DNA of 50,457 nt. It comes from Gordonia jinhuaensis. Lineage in GTDB: Bacteria; Actinomycetota; Actinomycetes; Mycobacteriales; Mycobacteriaceae. Numbering within the stretch: position 1 is the first letter of the stretch; each line of letters starts with the position of its first letter. The stretch spans positions 1-50,457 of the forward strand of contig NZ_BMGC01000028.1 in the NCBI RefSeq assembly GCF_014639795.1, given 5' to 3'. The notes under the pieces were generated by a model. It did no database searches. It worked only from the letters and a program-made list of their open reading frames with translations, and was not told the DNA's origin. Position numbers and translations under genes: made by a program. Positions 17,346 through 26,952 of the stretch are shown here, piece after piece.

Positions 17346-17357
17346 GGCAATACTGCC
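17346..17357 (-). promoter_or_regulatory. Dyad just upstream of the sirA leader ORF
   Basis: GGCA and TGCC flank four bases in GGCAATACTGCC, directly upstream of the leader GTG. Minus-strand reading gives GGCAGTATTGCC, whose TATTGC could overlap a -10. It is a possible operator or part of the promoter core. Confidence 0.35.
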
Positions 17358-17506
17358 ACGCACGCGTATCGCTAGTCGAATCACGTGCGCGAGCGGTCGG
17401 CGGCATGCCGATTCGAAGCGCGCCGGGATCCGCGCCTACGCTGGTGAGTCGATCGCGCACATCATCTCGGTGCGGGGATCGGATGCGGGGAAGTGGAGGT
17501 TCGGCG

Positions 17507-18730
17507 GTGCACACACCGACGGTCGGCAGTACGGCACCGGCGGGCCGGGCTCCCGAGGAGATCCGGCCATCGGAGCCGACGCCGCTGGGACTGTATGTCC
17601 ACGTCCCGTTCTGCGCTACGCGGTGCGGCTACTGCGACTTCAACACCTACACCGCCGGCGAGCTCGGCTCGACGGCCTCGCCGCAGTCGTGGATGCGGGC
17701 CGTGGACGGCGAGCTGGGCATGGCCGCAGCGCAACTTGGCACCGACCGTGCGCTGTCGACGGTCTTCGTCGGTGGCGGGACACCGTCGTTGCTGGGCGGG
17801 CAGGGCCTCGCCGAGGTGTTGGCGACCGTGCGGCGGCACTTTCCGGTGGCCGACGACGCCGAGATCACCACCGAGAGCAATCCGGAATCCACCGACCCGG
17901 AGTTCTTCGCAGCCATCCGGTCGGCCGGTTACACCCGCGTGTCGCTGGGCATGCAGTCCATGGCCCCGCATGTACTGGCGGTGCTCGACCGCACCCACAC
18001 CCCCGGGCGGGCCCAGCAGGCGGCGCTCGAGGCGCGTGCTGCGGGCTTCGACCACGTCAACCTCGACCTGATCTACGGGACCCCCGGCGAGACCGATGAC
18101 GATCTGCGCACGTCGCTGCACGCGGTCCTCGACGCCGGGGTCGATCATGTGTCCGCTTATGCGTTGATCGTCGAGGACGGGACAGCACTGGCCCGGCGCA
18201 TCCGAAAGGGGCAGATCGCCGCACCCGACGACGACGTGCTCGCCGACCGATACGAGCTGATCGACCAGACGCTGCGCGGGGCCGGGATGGACTGGTACGA
18301 GGTGTCCAACTGGGCCGCAACCGACGATCCGTCGGCGCAGTGCCGGCACAACCTCGGGTACTGGCACGACGCGGACTGGTGGGGCATCGGCCCGGGCGCG
18401 CACTCCCATGTGGCCGGCCGGCGGTGGTGGAATGTCAAACATCCCGCGCGCTACGCCGAGTCGATCACCGCCGGGGAGCTGCCGGTTGCCGGGTCGGAGA
18501 CGTTGAACGCCGACGAACACCACACCGAACGCGTGATGCTCACGATCCGCTGTCGTACCGGGCTGCCCGCCGCCGAACTCGACGCATCCGAACTGTCGAG
18601 GGCGCGCCGTGCCGTCGACGACGGTCTGCTCACCTGGGCCGGCGAGAACCTGGTACTGACCAGCCGCGGCCGGCTGCTGGCCGACGGGGTGGTGCGCTCG
18701 ATTCTGGTCGCTGATCGATCGGCGGCGTGA
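17507..18730 (+). CDS. hemW: radical SAM heme chaperone HemW
   Basis: This 407-aa protein belongs to the coproporphyrinogen-oxidase-like HemW group. The radical SAM cluster motif is PFCATRCGYCDF (CxxxCxxC), followed by FVGGGTPSLL, ESNPES and SLGMQSM. C-terminal CRHNLGYWHDADWWGIGPGAHSH is the HemW HNxxYW region. The GTG at 17507 has GGAGG 7 nt upstream. Family members carry heme to targets such as respiratory enzymes. The 3' end overlaps the convergent gene by 100 bp. Confidence 0.93.
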   Translation: MHTPTVGSTAPAGRAPEEIRPSEPTPLGLYVHVPFCATRCGYCDFNTYTAGELGSTASPQSWMRAVDGELGMAAAQLGTDRALSTVFVGGGTPSLLGGQGLAEVLATVRRHFPVADDAEITTESNPESTDPEFFAAIRSAGYTRVSLGMQSMAPHVLAVLDRTHTPGRAQQAALEARAAGFDHVNLDLIYGTPGETDDDLRTSLHAVLDAGVDHVSAYALIVEDGTALARRIRKGQIAAPDDDVLADRYELIDQTLRGAGMDWYEVSNWAATDDPSAQCRHNLGYWHDADWWGIGPGAHSHVAGRRWWNVKHPARYAESITAGELPVAGSETLNADEHHTERVMLTIRCRTGLPAAELDASELSRARRAVDDGLLTWAGENLVLTSRGRLLADGVVRSILVADRSAA

Positions 18731-19088
18731 GTTCTGCCGGTCGGGCGATGGGCAGATCGGCCAGTGACTCGCTCGCGGTCTGACCGGGTGCCACAGCGTC
18801 GAGGTCGAGCATCCGGGCGTGGATGACATTGCGATTGCGCAGCGCCGAGCGCACCGCCCGGTGCAGACCGTCCTCCAGATAGATCTCGCCGTGCCAGCGC
18901 ACCGCATGCGCGAACAAGTCGCCGTAGAACGTCGAATCCTCCGACAGCAGCCGGTCGAGGGCGAGGACGGTGGTGACCGTGGTGAGCTCGTCGAGCCGGA
19001 ACTGTCGAGGCGGGATCTTGGCCCAGTCGCGATGGGTCAGACCGTGATCGGGGTAGGGCTTGCCGTCACGGACACCACGGAAGATCAT
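18630..19088 (-). CDS. conserved actinobacterial protein, ParB/sulfiredoxin-like motif (Rv2375-like)
   Basis: This 152-aa protein has a conserved first 105 residues: [20 protein letters not shown], then [20 protein letters not shown] and [25 protein letters not shown]. The DG-x-HR-x-x-x-A-x-x pattern resembles the nucleotide-binding box of the ParB/sulfiredoxin fold; this is my inference. Position beside hrcA matches M. tuberculosis Rv2375, from memory. The last 45 residues are Pro/Arg-rich, lie antisense to the hemW 3' end and are probably non-essential. The ATG at 19088 is chosen because upstream codons are non-conserved. It is divergent from hrcA. Confidence 0.7.
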   Translation of the reverse strand: MIFRGVRDGKPYPDHGLTHRDWAKIPPRQFRLDELTTVTTVLALDRLLSEDSTFYGDLFAHAVRWHGEIYLEDGLHRAVRSALRNRNVIHARMLDLDAVAPGQTASESLADLPIARPAELTPPIDQRPESSAPPRRPAAGRGWSVPGSRRPR

Positions 19089-19251
19089 CGCCGTCCTCGA
19101 TTGCGCTCGTCGCGAACAAAGCCTGCTCGCGACGACACTACCTGCGGCCATGCCGGTCGGCGGGGGTCGTCCTGAACTAAACTCGAACAACGCGGCGTAT
19201 CCGACGGGGGCGTGCGCGACGTGCAACGACGGTCGAGGAGGTGTGTGGTCG

Positions 19252-20286
19252 GTGTCGAGTACCGATGACAGGCGGTTCGAGATCCTCCGCGCGATCGTGA
19301 CCGACTATGTGGAGACACAGGAACCGATCGGGTCCAAGGCGCTGGTCGAGCGGCATCAGCTCGGGGTGTCGAGTGCCACCGTGCGCAACGACATGGCTGT
19401 GCTCGAGGCCGAGGGCTACATCACCCAGCCGCACACGAGTTCGGGTCGTGTGCCCACCGACAAGGGCTACCGGTTGTTCGTGGACCGGATCAGCGAGATC
19501 AAACCACTGTCGAATGTCGAACGCCGCACCATCTTGAACTTCCTCGATTCCGGTGTCGATCTCGACGACGTGCTGCGACGCAGCGTGCGACTGCTGTCCC
19601 AACTGACCCGGCAGGTCGCGATCGTGCAGTACCCGGTCTTGTCGCTGTCGACGGTGCGGCATCTCGAGGTCGTCTCGCTCACCCCGTCGCGGCTGCTGCT
19701 GGTGCTCATCACCGACACGGGCCGGGTCGAACAGCGCATGGTCGACCTGCAGGAAGAGGTTGGTGACGACGACGTCGCCCGGCTGCGCGAGCTGTTCTCC
19801 GGCGCCCTGCACGGTAAGCGGCTCGAGGACGCCTCCCACGAGGTCGCCGAGCTGGCCAACACCGCACCCGAGGAGTTGCGTGGTCCGGTGCTGCGGGTGG
19901 CGACCGTGCTCATCGAGACGCTGGTCGAACACCATGACGACCGGCTCGTGATGGGTGGCACCTCGAACCTGGCCCGCGCGGCTGCCGATTTCGCCGCCTA
20001 CGCCGGATCGATGAAGCCGGTGCTCGACGCACTCGAGGAACAGGTGGTGCTGCTCAAGCTGCTGGCCGCCGCCCAGAACCCGGGGACCGTCACCGTGCGT
20101 ATCGGCGAGGAGAATGAGACCGCCAACCTGCGTGGGGCTTCCGTGGTGTCCACCGGGTACGGTTCTTCTGGCGCTGTATTCGGCAGCCTGGGAGTGCTCG
20201 GGCCCACCCGCATGGACTATCCGGGAACGATCGCCTCGGTGGTGGCCGTTGCCAGATATGTCGGCGAGGTCCTCGCGGACCGGTAG
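19252..20286 (+). CDS. hrcA: heat-inducible transcription repressor HrcA
   Basis: This 344-aa repressor binds CIRCE operators of chaperone genes. The N-terminal winged helix is [27 protein letters not shown], then [20 protein letters not shown] and [15 protein letters not shown], all highly conserved. C-terminal [14 protein letters not shown] is the HrcA end signature. The GTG at 19252 has AGGAGG with 10-nt spacing; GTG 19243 is too close to it. No CIRCE inverted repeat is seen in front, so autoregulation is not evident here. dnaJ2 follows 92 bp later. Confidence 0.95.
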   Translation: MSSTDDRRFEILRAIVTDYVETQEPIGSKALVERHQLGVSSATVRNDMAVLEAEGYITQPHTSSGRVPTDKGYRLFVDRISEIKPLSNVERRTILNFLDSGVDLDDVLRRSVRLLSQLTRQVAIVQYPVLSLSTVRHLEVVSLTPSRLLLVLITDTGRVEQRMVDLQEEVGDDDVARLRELFSGALHGKRLEDASHEVAELANTAPEELRGPVLRVATVLIETLVEHHDDRLVMGGTSNLARAAADFAAYAGSMKPVLDALEEQVVLLKLLAAAQNPGTVTVRIGEENETANLRGASVVSTGYGSSGAVFGSLGVLGPTRMDYPGTIASVVAVARYVGEVLADR

Positions 20287-20378
20287 TGACGCGTATCGGT
20301 GAGGGCGCCGACCGCTGCCTCCCCACAGGCACAGACGACTTGTCAACCATGACGAACTGATCGAAGGACTGCGTTTTC

Positions 20379-21542
20379 GTGGCTCGTGACTATTACGCAA
20401 TTCTCGGTGTACCGGCGGGCGCCGGTGACGCCGAGATCAAACGTGCCTACCGCAAACTGGCACGGGAACTGCACCCGGATGTAAACCCCGACCCGGCCGC
20501 GCAGGAACGCTTCCACGACGTGCAGGCCGCATACGAGGTGCTCTCGGATCCGGAGAAGCGTCGCATCGTCGACGCCGGTGGCGACCCGCTCGCCGGTGCC
20601 GGAGCAGGTGGGTTCGGCGGCTTCGGCGGTGGTGCCGGCGGGTTCGGCGGAGGTCTCGGCGATGTCTTCGAGGCGTTCTTCGGAGGCAGTGCCGGCGGTG
20701 GTCGCGGACCCCGCGGTCGCGTGCAGCCCGGCTCGGATGCACTCATTCGTATGAGTCTGGACCTCGAGGAATGCGCCACAGGTGTCAGTCGTGAGGTGAC
20801 CGTGGACACCGCGGTGCTCTGCGACGTGTGCCAAGGCGCGGGCACCAACGGAGACTCCACACCCATCACCTGCGACACCTGTAAGGGTGCCGGTGAGATC
20901 CAGTCGGTGCAGCGCTCCTTCCTCGGCCAGGTGATGACGTCGCGGCCGTGTCCCACGTGCGGAGGCACCGGCGAGGTCATCCCGGACCCCTGTCACAAGT
21001 GCGCGGGTGCCGGCCGGGTGCGTGCCCGCCGGACGATCACGGTGAAGATCCCCGCCGGCGTCGCCGATGGCATGCGCGTGCGACTTGCCGGTCAGGGCGA
21101 GGTCGGTCCCGGTGGCGGCCCGGCCGGCGACCTGTACGTGGAGATCAACGAGAAGCCGCATGACGTCTTCGTCCGTGACGGCGACGACCTGCACTGCACC
21201 GTGAAGGTGCCGATGGTCTCGGCGGCTCTGGGCTCGTCGCTGGACGTGACGACGATCCTGGGCAACACCGTGACGGTGCGGATCGATCCGGGAACCCAAC
21301 CCGGTGAGATCGCCAAGGTCAAGGGTGCGGGAATGCCACATCTGCACACCGAAGTGCGTGGCACGCTCAACGTCCACCTCGACGTGGTGGTGCCCAGCAA
21401 ACTGGACTCACGCAAGACCGAGCTGCTCACCAAGTACCAGGAACTGGCCGCCGACGAGAAGGTGGAACTGGTCGACGCGTCGAACAACTCCGGCAACGGC
21501 AGCCTGTTCAGTCGGCTGCGCAACGCCTTCGCCGGCCGCTGA
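20379..21542 (+). CDS. dnaJ2: chaperone protein DnaJ (DnaJ2)
   Basis: This 387-aa type I DnaJ is a co-chaperone of DnaK. It has a J domain with the HPD motif ([13 protein letters not shown]) and a Gly/Phe-rich linker ([16 protein letters not shown]). Four CxxCxGxG zinc repeats follow ([32 protein letters not shown]), then the C-terminal substrate domains. Pairing with hrcA rather than dnaK is typical for the second DnaJ of actinobacteria. Start GTG 20379. Confidence 0.96.
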   Translation: MARDYYAILGVPAGAGDAEIKRAYRKLARELHPDVNPDPAAQERFHDVQAAYEVLSDPEKRRIVDAGGDPLAGAGAGGFGGFGGGAGGFGGGLGDVFEAFFGGSAGGGRGPRGRVQPGSDALIRMSLDLEECATGVSREVTVDTAVLCDVCQGAGTNGDSTPITCDTCKGAGEIQSVQRSFLGQVMTSRPCPTCGGTGEVIPDPCHKCAGAGRVRARRTITVKIPAGVADGMRVRLAGQGEVGPGGGPAGDLYVEINEKPHDVFVRDGDDLHCTVKVPMVSAALGSSLDVTTILGNTVTVRIDPGTQPGEIAKVKGAGMPHLHTEVRGTLNVHLDVVVPSKLDSRKTELLTKYQELAADEKVELVDASNNSGNGSLFSRLRNAFAGR

Positions 21543-21551
21543 CCGGGCGTC

Positions 21552-22343
21552 GTGGGGTTACCTGTCTTCTACCTCGAACCGGATGGCGCGCAGCCGTTGC
21601 CCGGCGTCGGCTCGAGTGTGCGCCTCTCGGGCCCGGAGGGCCATCACGCCGTCGCGGTGACGCGCATCCGGGCGGGTGAGCAGATCCTTGTCGGCGACGG
21701 CGCGGGATCGCTGGCGCGATGTGAGGTCACCGGCACCGCCGGCAAGGACGTGCTGACCGCCGACGTGGTGGAGCTGCGAGTCACACCGCCGCCGAACCCG
21801 CTGGTCACCGTGGTGCAGGCGCTGCCCAAGTCGGAACGCTCGGAGCTCGCGGTCGACCTGGCCACCGAGGCCGGCGCCGATCGCATCGTGGCCTGGCAGG
21901 CCGCGCGGTGCGTGGCCAGGTGGGCCGGACCCCGCGCGGCCAAAGGCATCGCCCGATGGCGGGCGACCGCGCGAGCCGCGGCGAAACAGAGTCGGCGCCC
22001 GTGGATCCCGACGGTCGACGGCCCCATCGACACGGCACAGCTGCTCCAGCAGGTGCACGCTGTACTCGACGCCGGCGGTGCGGTCGCGGTTCTGCACGAA
22101 CAGGCGCACACTCCTCTTGCCGAACTCGCAGCTGGTCTGGATCCGGCGACGCCCTCGGAGCTGATGCTGGTCGTGGGGCCCGAGGGCGGGCTCGACGACT
22201 CCGAGGTCGACGCGATCGTGGCCGCCGGTGGTACACCGGTGCTGCTGGGGCCGCAGGTGCTGCGCACCTCGAGTGCCGCCGCCGTTGCCCTGGGCGCGCT
22301 CGGCGTACTCACCGACCGCTGGTCTCCGGCGGCAGAGGGCTGA
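21552..22343 (+). CDS. rsmE: 16S rRNA m3U1498 methyltransferase RsmE
   Basis: This 263-aa SPOUT-fold methyltransferase modifies U1498 of 16S rRNA. The N-terminal PUA-like part holds RLSGPEGHHAVAVTRIRAGEQ. The SPOUT core holds QALPKSERSELAVDLATEAG, RWRATARAAAKQSRRPWIP, VVGPEGGLDDSEVDAI and LGPQVLRTSSAAAVAL, the trefoil-knot SAM-binding region. It starts 10 nt after dnaJ2 (GTG 21552), so it is probably in the hrcA-dnaJ2 operon. Confidence 0.95.
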   Translation: MGLPVFYLEPDGAQPLPGVGSSVRLSGPEGHHAVAVTRIRAGEQILVGDGAGSLARCEVTGTAGKDVLTADVVELRVTPPPNPLVTVVQALPKSERSELAVDLATEAGADRIVAWQAARCVARWAGPRAAKGIARWRATARAAAKQSRRPWIPTVDGPIDTAQLLQQVHAVLDAGGAVAVLHEQAHTPLAELAAGLDPATPSELMLVVGPEGGLDDSEVDAIVAAGGTPVLLGPQVLRTSSAAAVALGALGVLTDRWSPAAEG

Positions 22344-22389
22344 CGCCGGGTCGGCGGACGTGAGCGGGTCATCCGGCGGCGCCGCGCAC

Positions 22390-22434
22390 CCGGATGGACT
22401 GGATATCCGGATGGACTGACAACCCGATGGACTG
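22390..22434 (+). repeat. Three spaced copies of CCGGATGGACTG
   Basis: The 12-mer occurs at 22390-22401 and 22407-22418, with a one-mismatch copy at 22423-22434, spaced 16-17 bp. It fills the gap between rsmE and the downstream hydrolase gene, ending 28 bp before its start. It is either an array of regulator sites or a small tandem duplication. Confidence 0.75.
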
Positions 22435-22461
22435 GGGCACCGAACGGACGAGGGGATTCTC

Positions 22462-23277
22462 ATGCTGATCAGGACGCGACTGGCCTACGGTCCGCATCGC
22501 TCGCAGTTCGGCAAGCTGATGCTCACGCGTGATGCCGCGGCAGCCGAGCACATCCCCGTGGTCGTGCTCGTCCACGGTGGGTACTGGCATGACGACTATT
22601 CGCTGACGTTGGAGAACGCGGTCGCCCGCGACCTGATGAGTGCGGGCGCGCTGGTGTGGAACGTCGAATACCGGCGGCTCGGCGCAGACGGCGGGGGTTG
22701 GCCCGACACCGGTCGCGACGTGGTCGGCGCGCTCGAACTGCTCGCCGAGGAGATCCCCGCCGCGCTTCCCGGCGCCGTCGCGGCCCGACTGGACCTCGAC
22801 AACGTCACGGTGATCGGCCACTCGGCAGGCGCTCAGCTGGCCATCTGGGCGGTGGCGCAGATCGCCGCCCGCATCCGCGCAGCCGGGCGGGTGTCGACGG
22901 TGATCGCGCAGGCCGGCGTGCTGGATCTGGTCGCCGCCGGACAAGCGGGCCGCCGCAGCACCCGTGAACTCCTCGGGGTGGCCTACGACGACGCCCCCGA
23001 GCGCTATCGACTGGCCTCGCCTGCACATCAGACGCCGTTCGACGCCCGGGTGGTCGCCATCCACGGGCGCGACGACGTGAACGTCGACCCCGAGGTGTCG
23101 ATCGCTTACGTGGAGGCGGCGCGTGCGGCGGGACAGTCCGCTGAACTCGTGTTGATCGACGGCGAGGCGCACAACGCCTTCCTCGATCCGCACACCCAGA
23201 GCCACCGCGCCACGATGCGAGCTGCGGGTCTGATCGCCGACGACGACCTCGTCGAGCCCGCGCAGGGTCACTCGTGA
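22462..23277 (+). CDS. alpha/beta hydrolase, kynurenine-formamidase-like
   Basis: This 271-aa protein has VVLVHGGYWHDDYSL (HGGxW oxyanion motif), the nucleophile elbow VIGHSAGAQLA, the acid in AIHGRDDVNV and the His in GEAHNAFLDP. HGGYW and GHSAGAQ are typical of the arylformamidase/esterase branch. No tryptophan-degradation gene is nearby, so the substrate is open. The start codon follows a stretch of tandem repeats; GAGGGGA is 9 nt upstream of the ATG. Confidence 0.85.
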   Translation: MLIRTRLAYGPHRSQFGKLMLTRDAAAAEHIPVVVLVHGGYWHDDYSLTLENAVARDLMSAGALVWNVEYRRLGADGGGWPDTGRDVVGALELLAEEIPAALPGAVAARLDLDNVTVIGHSAGAQLAIWAVAQIAARIRAAGRVSTVIAQAGVLDLVAAGQAGRRSTRELLGVAYDDAPERYRLASPAHQTPFDARVVAIHGRDDVNVDPEVSIAYVEAARAAGQSAELVLIDGEAHNAFLDPHTQSHRATMRAAGLIADDDLVEPAQGHS

Positions 23278-23306
23278 CCTGGTCGGCATCGACGTAGACT
23301 GGCTGT

Positions 23307-23334
23307 GATCACCGCATATCGATCACCGCATATC
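23307..23334 (+). repeat. Perfect 14-bp tandem repeat upstream of phoH
   Basis: GATCACCGCATATC is repeated head to tail at 23307-23320 and 23321-23334. A TAGACT (-10-like) lies 10 nt before it, and phoH starts 43 nt after. The units may be protein binding sites in the phoH-ybeY operon leader. Confidence 0.7.
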
Positions 23335-23377
23335 GCCGGACGGCCGGCGCGAACGAATTACAGGAGCGACCTCCTCA

Positions 23378-24466
23378 GTGAGCAATTCCTCAATGGGAAA
23401 TGACGGCACCGTGGGCCATGACGACACCGCGGGCAGCACGACTAGCGCGCAGCATTCGCAGGTCACGTCGAACGTCGAGGTCGCCTCGGATGTGGTGATG
23501 GGCCTGCTGGGTGCCGCCGATGCCAATCTGCGGGCCCTCGAATCCACACTCGCCGCCGACATCCACGTGCGCGGCACGAAGATCACACTGCGGGGGGAGC
23601 CGGCCGACGTCGCCTCCGCCGAGCGGGTGCTGGAGGAGCTGGTGTCGATGGTGAGCCGGGGGACCCCGGTCACCCCCGACACGGTGCGTCGCAGCGTCGG
23701 GATGCTCACCGACGGATCGGGGGAGTCACCTGCCGAGGTGCTCAGCCTCGACATCATCTCCCGTCGCGGCAAGACGATTCGGCCCAAGACCCTCAACCAG
23801 AAGCGCTATGTCGACGCGATCGACACGCACACCATCGTCTTCGGCATGGGGCCGGCCGGAACGGGTAAGACCTACCTGGCGATGGCCAAGGCGGTCCAGG
23901 CGCTGCAGGCCAAGAAGGTCAACCGGATCATCCTGACCCGCCCTGCCGTCGAGGCCGGAGAGAACCTGGGCTTCCTGCCGGGCACGCTGCACGAGAAGAT
24001 CGACCCGTATCTGCGCCCGCTGCACGACGCGCTGCACGACATGATGGATCCCGAGGCCATTCCGAAGCTGATGGAGGCCGGCGTCATCGAGGTGGCGCCG
24101 CTGGCCTACATGCGCGGCCGCACACTCAACGACGCCTTCATCATCCTCGACGAGGCGCAGAACACCACCGGCGAACAGATGAAGATGTTCCTGACCCGGC
24201 TGGGGTTCGGATCCAAGATCGTGGTCACCGGCGACATCACCCAGGTGGACCTACCCGGCGGTGCCGAGAGCGGGCTGTCGGCGGCCAGCCGCATCCTGGC
24301 AGGAATCGACGACATCCACTTCTCGATGCTGACCAGCGCCGACGTCGTCCGACACCGACTGGTCGCCGACATCGTGGACGCCTATGTGCGTTCGGACGAG
24401 GCGGCCCGGTTCGAGGCGGGCGGTAACCGCGCCGCACGCCGGGCGTCGGGTCGTGGACACCGGTGA
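23378..24466 (+). CDS. phoH: PhoH-family ATPase
   Basis: This 362-aa protein has an N-terminal KH-like segment ([14 protein letters not shown]) and a PhoH P-loop ATPase domain. The Walker A is [16 protein letters not shown], Walker [20 protein letters not shown], then [12 protein letters not shown]. The family is linked to RNA metabolism and co-occurs with ybeY, as here. Start is GTG 23378; the first 40 residues are Ser/Gly/Asp-rich. It is the first gene of a cluster with ybeY, a CBS membrane protein, a deaminase-like gene and era. Confidence 0.93.
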   Translation: MSNSSMGNDGTVGHDDTAGSTTSAQHSQVTSNVEVASDVVMGLLGAADANLRALESTLAADIHVRGTKITLRGEPADVASAERVLEELVSMVSRGTPVTPDTVRRSVGMLTDGSGESPAEVLSLDIISRRGKTIRPKTLNQKRYVDAIDTHTIVFGMGPAGTGKTYLAMAKAVQALQAKKVNRIILTRPAVEAGENLGFLPGTLHEKIDPYLRPLHDALHDMMDPEAIPKLMEAGVIEVAPLAYMRGRTLNDAFIILDEAQNTTGEQMKMFLTRLGFGSKIVVTGDITQVDLPGGAESGLSAASRILAGIDDIHFSMLTSADVVRHRLVADIVDAYVRSDEAARFEAGGNRAARRASGRGHR

Positions 24467-24533
24467 CCGCACCCACACCGGCAACAGCACCCGCGCGAAC
24501 ACCCACATCGACGACAACAGTGCAGGAGACGGC

Positions 24534-25085
24534 ATGACGATAGAGGTGTCCAACGAATCGGGGATCGAGGTCCCCGAGGCGCTCCTGGTCGATGCCGCGG
24601 GCTTCGCGATGGCCAAGATGGACGTCCATCCGGCCGCCGAGCTCTCGATGGTGCTGGTCGACAGCGAGACGATGGCCGAACTGCACATGCGTTGGATGGA
24701 TCTGCCCGGACCCACCGACGTGATGAGTTTCCCGATGGACGAGCTCACCCCCGGTGGTCGTCCCGACACACCCGAGCCCGGCCCCGCCATGCTCGGAGAC
24801 ATCGTGCTGTGCCCGGAATTCGCCGCCGGACAAGCGAAGTCCGCCCAGCACTCGATCGAGCACGAGATGACGATCCTCGTGATCCACGGTGTCCTGCATC
24901 TCCTCGGATTCGATCACGCCGAACCCGAGGAAGAGAAGCAGATGTTCGGTATCCAGCAGCAGATCATCGAGGACTTCTACGACGACCGGCTCGCTCGAGA
25001 GCGTGAGATGCGCCTGGCCGAGCGGGATACCGAACTGCTGCGTCAGACCGGCTTCGGCACCTCCGACGACGCGTCGGAGCGCTGA
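24534..25085 (+). CDS. ybeY: endoribonuclease YbeY
   Basis: This 183-aa single-domain zinc metalloprotein takes part in 16S rRNA 3' maturation and ribosome quality control. The zinc site [11 protein letters not shown] (H3xH5xH) is intact. Upstream [11 protein letters not shown] and LGDIVLCPE are the other conserved YbeY stretches. The ATG at 24534 is preceded by AGGAG. It is longer than the E. coli protein by a C-terminal acidic/basic helix. Confidence 0.95.
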   Translation: MTIEVSNESGIEVPEALLVDAAGFAMAKMDVHPAAELSMVLVDSETMAELHMRWMDLPGPTDVMSFPMDELTPGGRPDTPEPGPAMLGDIVLCPEFAAGQAKSAQHSIEHEMTILVIHGVLHLLGFDHAEPEEEKQMFGIQQQIIEDFYDDRLAREREMRLAERDTELLRQTGFGTSDDASER

Positions 25086-25092
25086 GCCTGCG

Positions 25093-26490
25093 GTGCCCGA
25101 GTATCTGCCGCTGCTGATCGTGGCGATCGTCATGGTCCCGATCAGCGGCTTCTTCGCCGCACTCGACACCGCGCTGGTGACGGTCTCCAAAGCCCGGGTC
25201 GACGATCTGGTGAAGGACGGTCGGGCCGGTGCTGCGACACTCGTCGCGATCCTGCCGCGCCGCGCCAACTACGTTGCGCTCACGGTGTTCCTGCGGGTGG
25301 TGTGTGAGGCCATCGCCACGGCCTGCTTCACCGTCTTCACCGTCGCCAACATCGGCGTCGGCTGGGGACTGCTGGTGGCTATCGTGGTCGCGGCGCTGAT
25401 CAACTACGTGGCGATCGGCATCGGGCCGCGCACACTCGGACGCCAACACGCCTACTCGCTGGCGATCCCGTCGTCGTATCTGCTCAAGGGTGTCGGGGTG
25501 CTGTTGGGCCCGTTGACTCGCCTGCTGATCCTGGTCGGTAACGCGATCACGCCCGGCAAGGGATACCGCAACGGACCGTTCGCCACCGAGGTCGAGCTGC
25601 GCGAACTGGTCGATCTGGCCGAGGCCCGCGGCGTCGTCGACGCCGACGAACGCAAGATGATCCAGTCGGTGTTCGATCTCGGCGACACGCTCGCACGGGA
25701 GGTGATGGTCCCGCGCCCGGAGATGATCTGGATCGAGGCCGACAAGACCGCCGCGCAGGCGATGAGCCTGGCGGTGCGTTCGGGACATTCTCGGATCCCG
25801 GTGATCGGCGAGAACTCCGACGATGTCCTGGGTGTGGTGTACCTCAAGGACTGTGTCGAGCAGACCCTTGCCGGCAATCAGGAGGCGCGGGTACTGGTCG
25901 CCGACCTGATGCGCCCCGCCGAATTCGTGCCCGACACCAAGCCACTCGACCAGGTCCTCGCAGACATGCAGCGCATCCGTAACCACATGGCCCTGCTGGT
26001 GGACGAATACGGCGGCATCGCGGGCCTGGTCACCATCGAGGACGTGCTCGAGGAGATCGTCGGGGAGATCAACGACGAATACGACTCCGACGAGCCCGCA
26101 CCCGTGACCGAGACCGAGCCGGGCGTGTACCGGCTCTCGTCGCGGCTGCCGATCGAGGACCTCGGCGAACTCTTCGATGTCGAGATCGACGAGGAGGATG
26201 TCGACACCGTCGGCGGTCTGGTCGGACTGATCCTCGGACGCGTTCCGCTACCGGGTGCGCGAGTGGAGAAGGACGGCATCGAACTGGTCGCCGAAGGCGG
26301 TACCGACCGCAAGGGACGGCTGCGCATCACCTCGGTCATCGCCCGTCGGGTGCCCGGCGTGGATGACGACACGGATTCGGCCTCGCGTAAGTCCGGCGGA
26401 AACACGACGAGCGGCGATCGTGTCGCGCAGCGCGACGGTTCGGATGCCGATGACCACAGCGGATCGAGCGAACCGGCCCGGAAAGGGTGA
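25093..26490 (+). CDS. CNNM/CorC-type membrane protein with CBS domains
   Basis: This 465-aa hemolysin-C-like protein has an N-terminal DUF21 membrane domain with about four spans ([40 protein letters not shown] and others). Two CBS motifs follow ([32 protein letters not shown]) and then a CorC_HlyC domain ([26 protein letters not shown]). Relatives act in Mg/Co homeostasis. The last 60 residues are acidic and probably disordered. It starts 7 nt after ybeY, in the same operon. M. tuberculosis Rv2366c is the positional counterpart, from memory. Confidence 0.9.
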   Translation: MPEYLPLLIVAIVMVPISGFFAALDTALVTVSKARVDDLVKDGRAGAATLVAILPRRANYVALTVFLRVVCEAIATACFTVFTVANIGVGWGLLVAIVVAALINYVAIGIGPRTLGRQHAYSLAIPSSYLLKGVGVLLGPLTRLLILVGNAITPGKGYRNGPFATEVELRELVDLAEARGVVDADERKMIQSVFDLGDTLAREVMVPRPEMIWIEADKTAAQAMSLAVRSGHSRIPVIGENSDDVLGVVYLKDCVEQTLAGNQEARVLVADLMRPAEFVPDTKPLDQVLADMQRIRNHMALLVDEYGGIAGLVTIEDVLEEIVGEINDEYDSDEPAPVTETEPGVYRLSSRLPIEDLGELFDVEIDEEDVDTVGGLVGLILGRVPLPGARVEKDGIELVAEGGTDRKGRLRITSVIARRVPGVDDDTDSASRKSGGNTTSGDRVAQRDGSDADDHSGSSEPARKG

Positions 26491-26604
26491 GACGATGAGG
26501 CGGATGGGACGGCTGGGGTGACGGCGGCGCGCCGAGTCGGGTAGGAATTGACTATTCAGTGGTGTCGCCGGACGGGTGAGCCCACAAACGAGAGGACCCG
26601 CTTG

Positions 26605-26952
26605 GTGCCGTCAGAGGCGCTCGATCCGCAGGACGCGAAGCTGATCACGCTGGCGCGCGGCGCACTCGCACGCGCCGAGGCGTCCTCGGCGGCAGCTGTG
26701 CGCGACATCGACGGGCGTACCTACGCCGCGGCCGAGGTGGAGCTACCCTCGCTGCGGTTGTCGGGTTTGCAGGCCGCGGTCGCGGCGGCGGTCTCCTCCG
26801 GCGCACCCGGACTCGAGGCGGCGGTGATCATCGGTGCCGACGCCACCGACCCCGGGGTCGCTGCCGTCACCGAACTCGGCGGACCCGCGGCGTACGTGCT
26901 GATCGCCGACGTCCGCGCACAGGTGCTCGACCGCATCGGTGGTGACCGATGA
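26605..26952 (+). CDS. cytidine-deaminase-like small protein
   Basis: This 115-aa protein reads ITLARGALARAEASSAAAVRD followed by GRTYAAAEVELPSLRLSGLQAAVAAAVSSG. The helix-strand layout resembles cytidine deaminase, but the zinc ligands (HAE, PCxxC) are missing, so it is a non-catalytic relative. The M. tuberculosis Rv2365c position, directly before era, is the same. The GTG at 26605 with GAGAGG upstream is preferred. Its stop overlaps the era start. Confidence 0.7.
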   Translation: MPSEALDPQDAKLITLARGALARAEASSAAAVRDIDGRTYAAAEVELPSLRLSGLQAAVAAAVSSGAPGLEAAVIIGADATDPGVAAVTELGGPAAYVLIADVRAQVLDRIGGDR

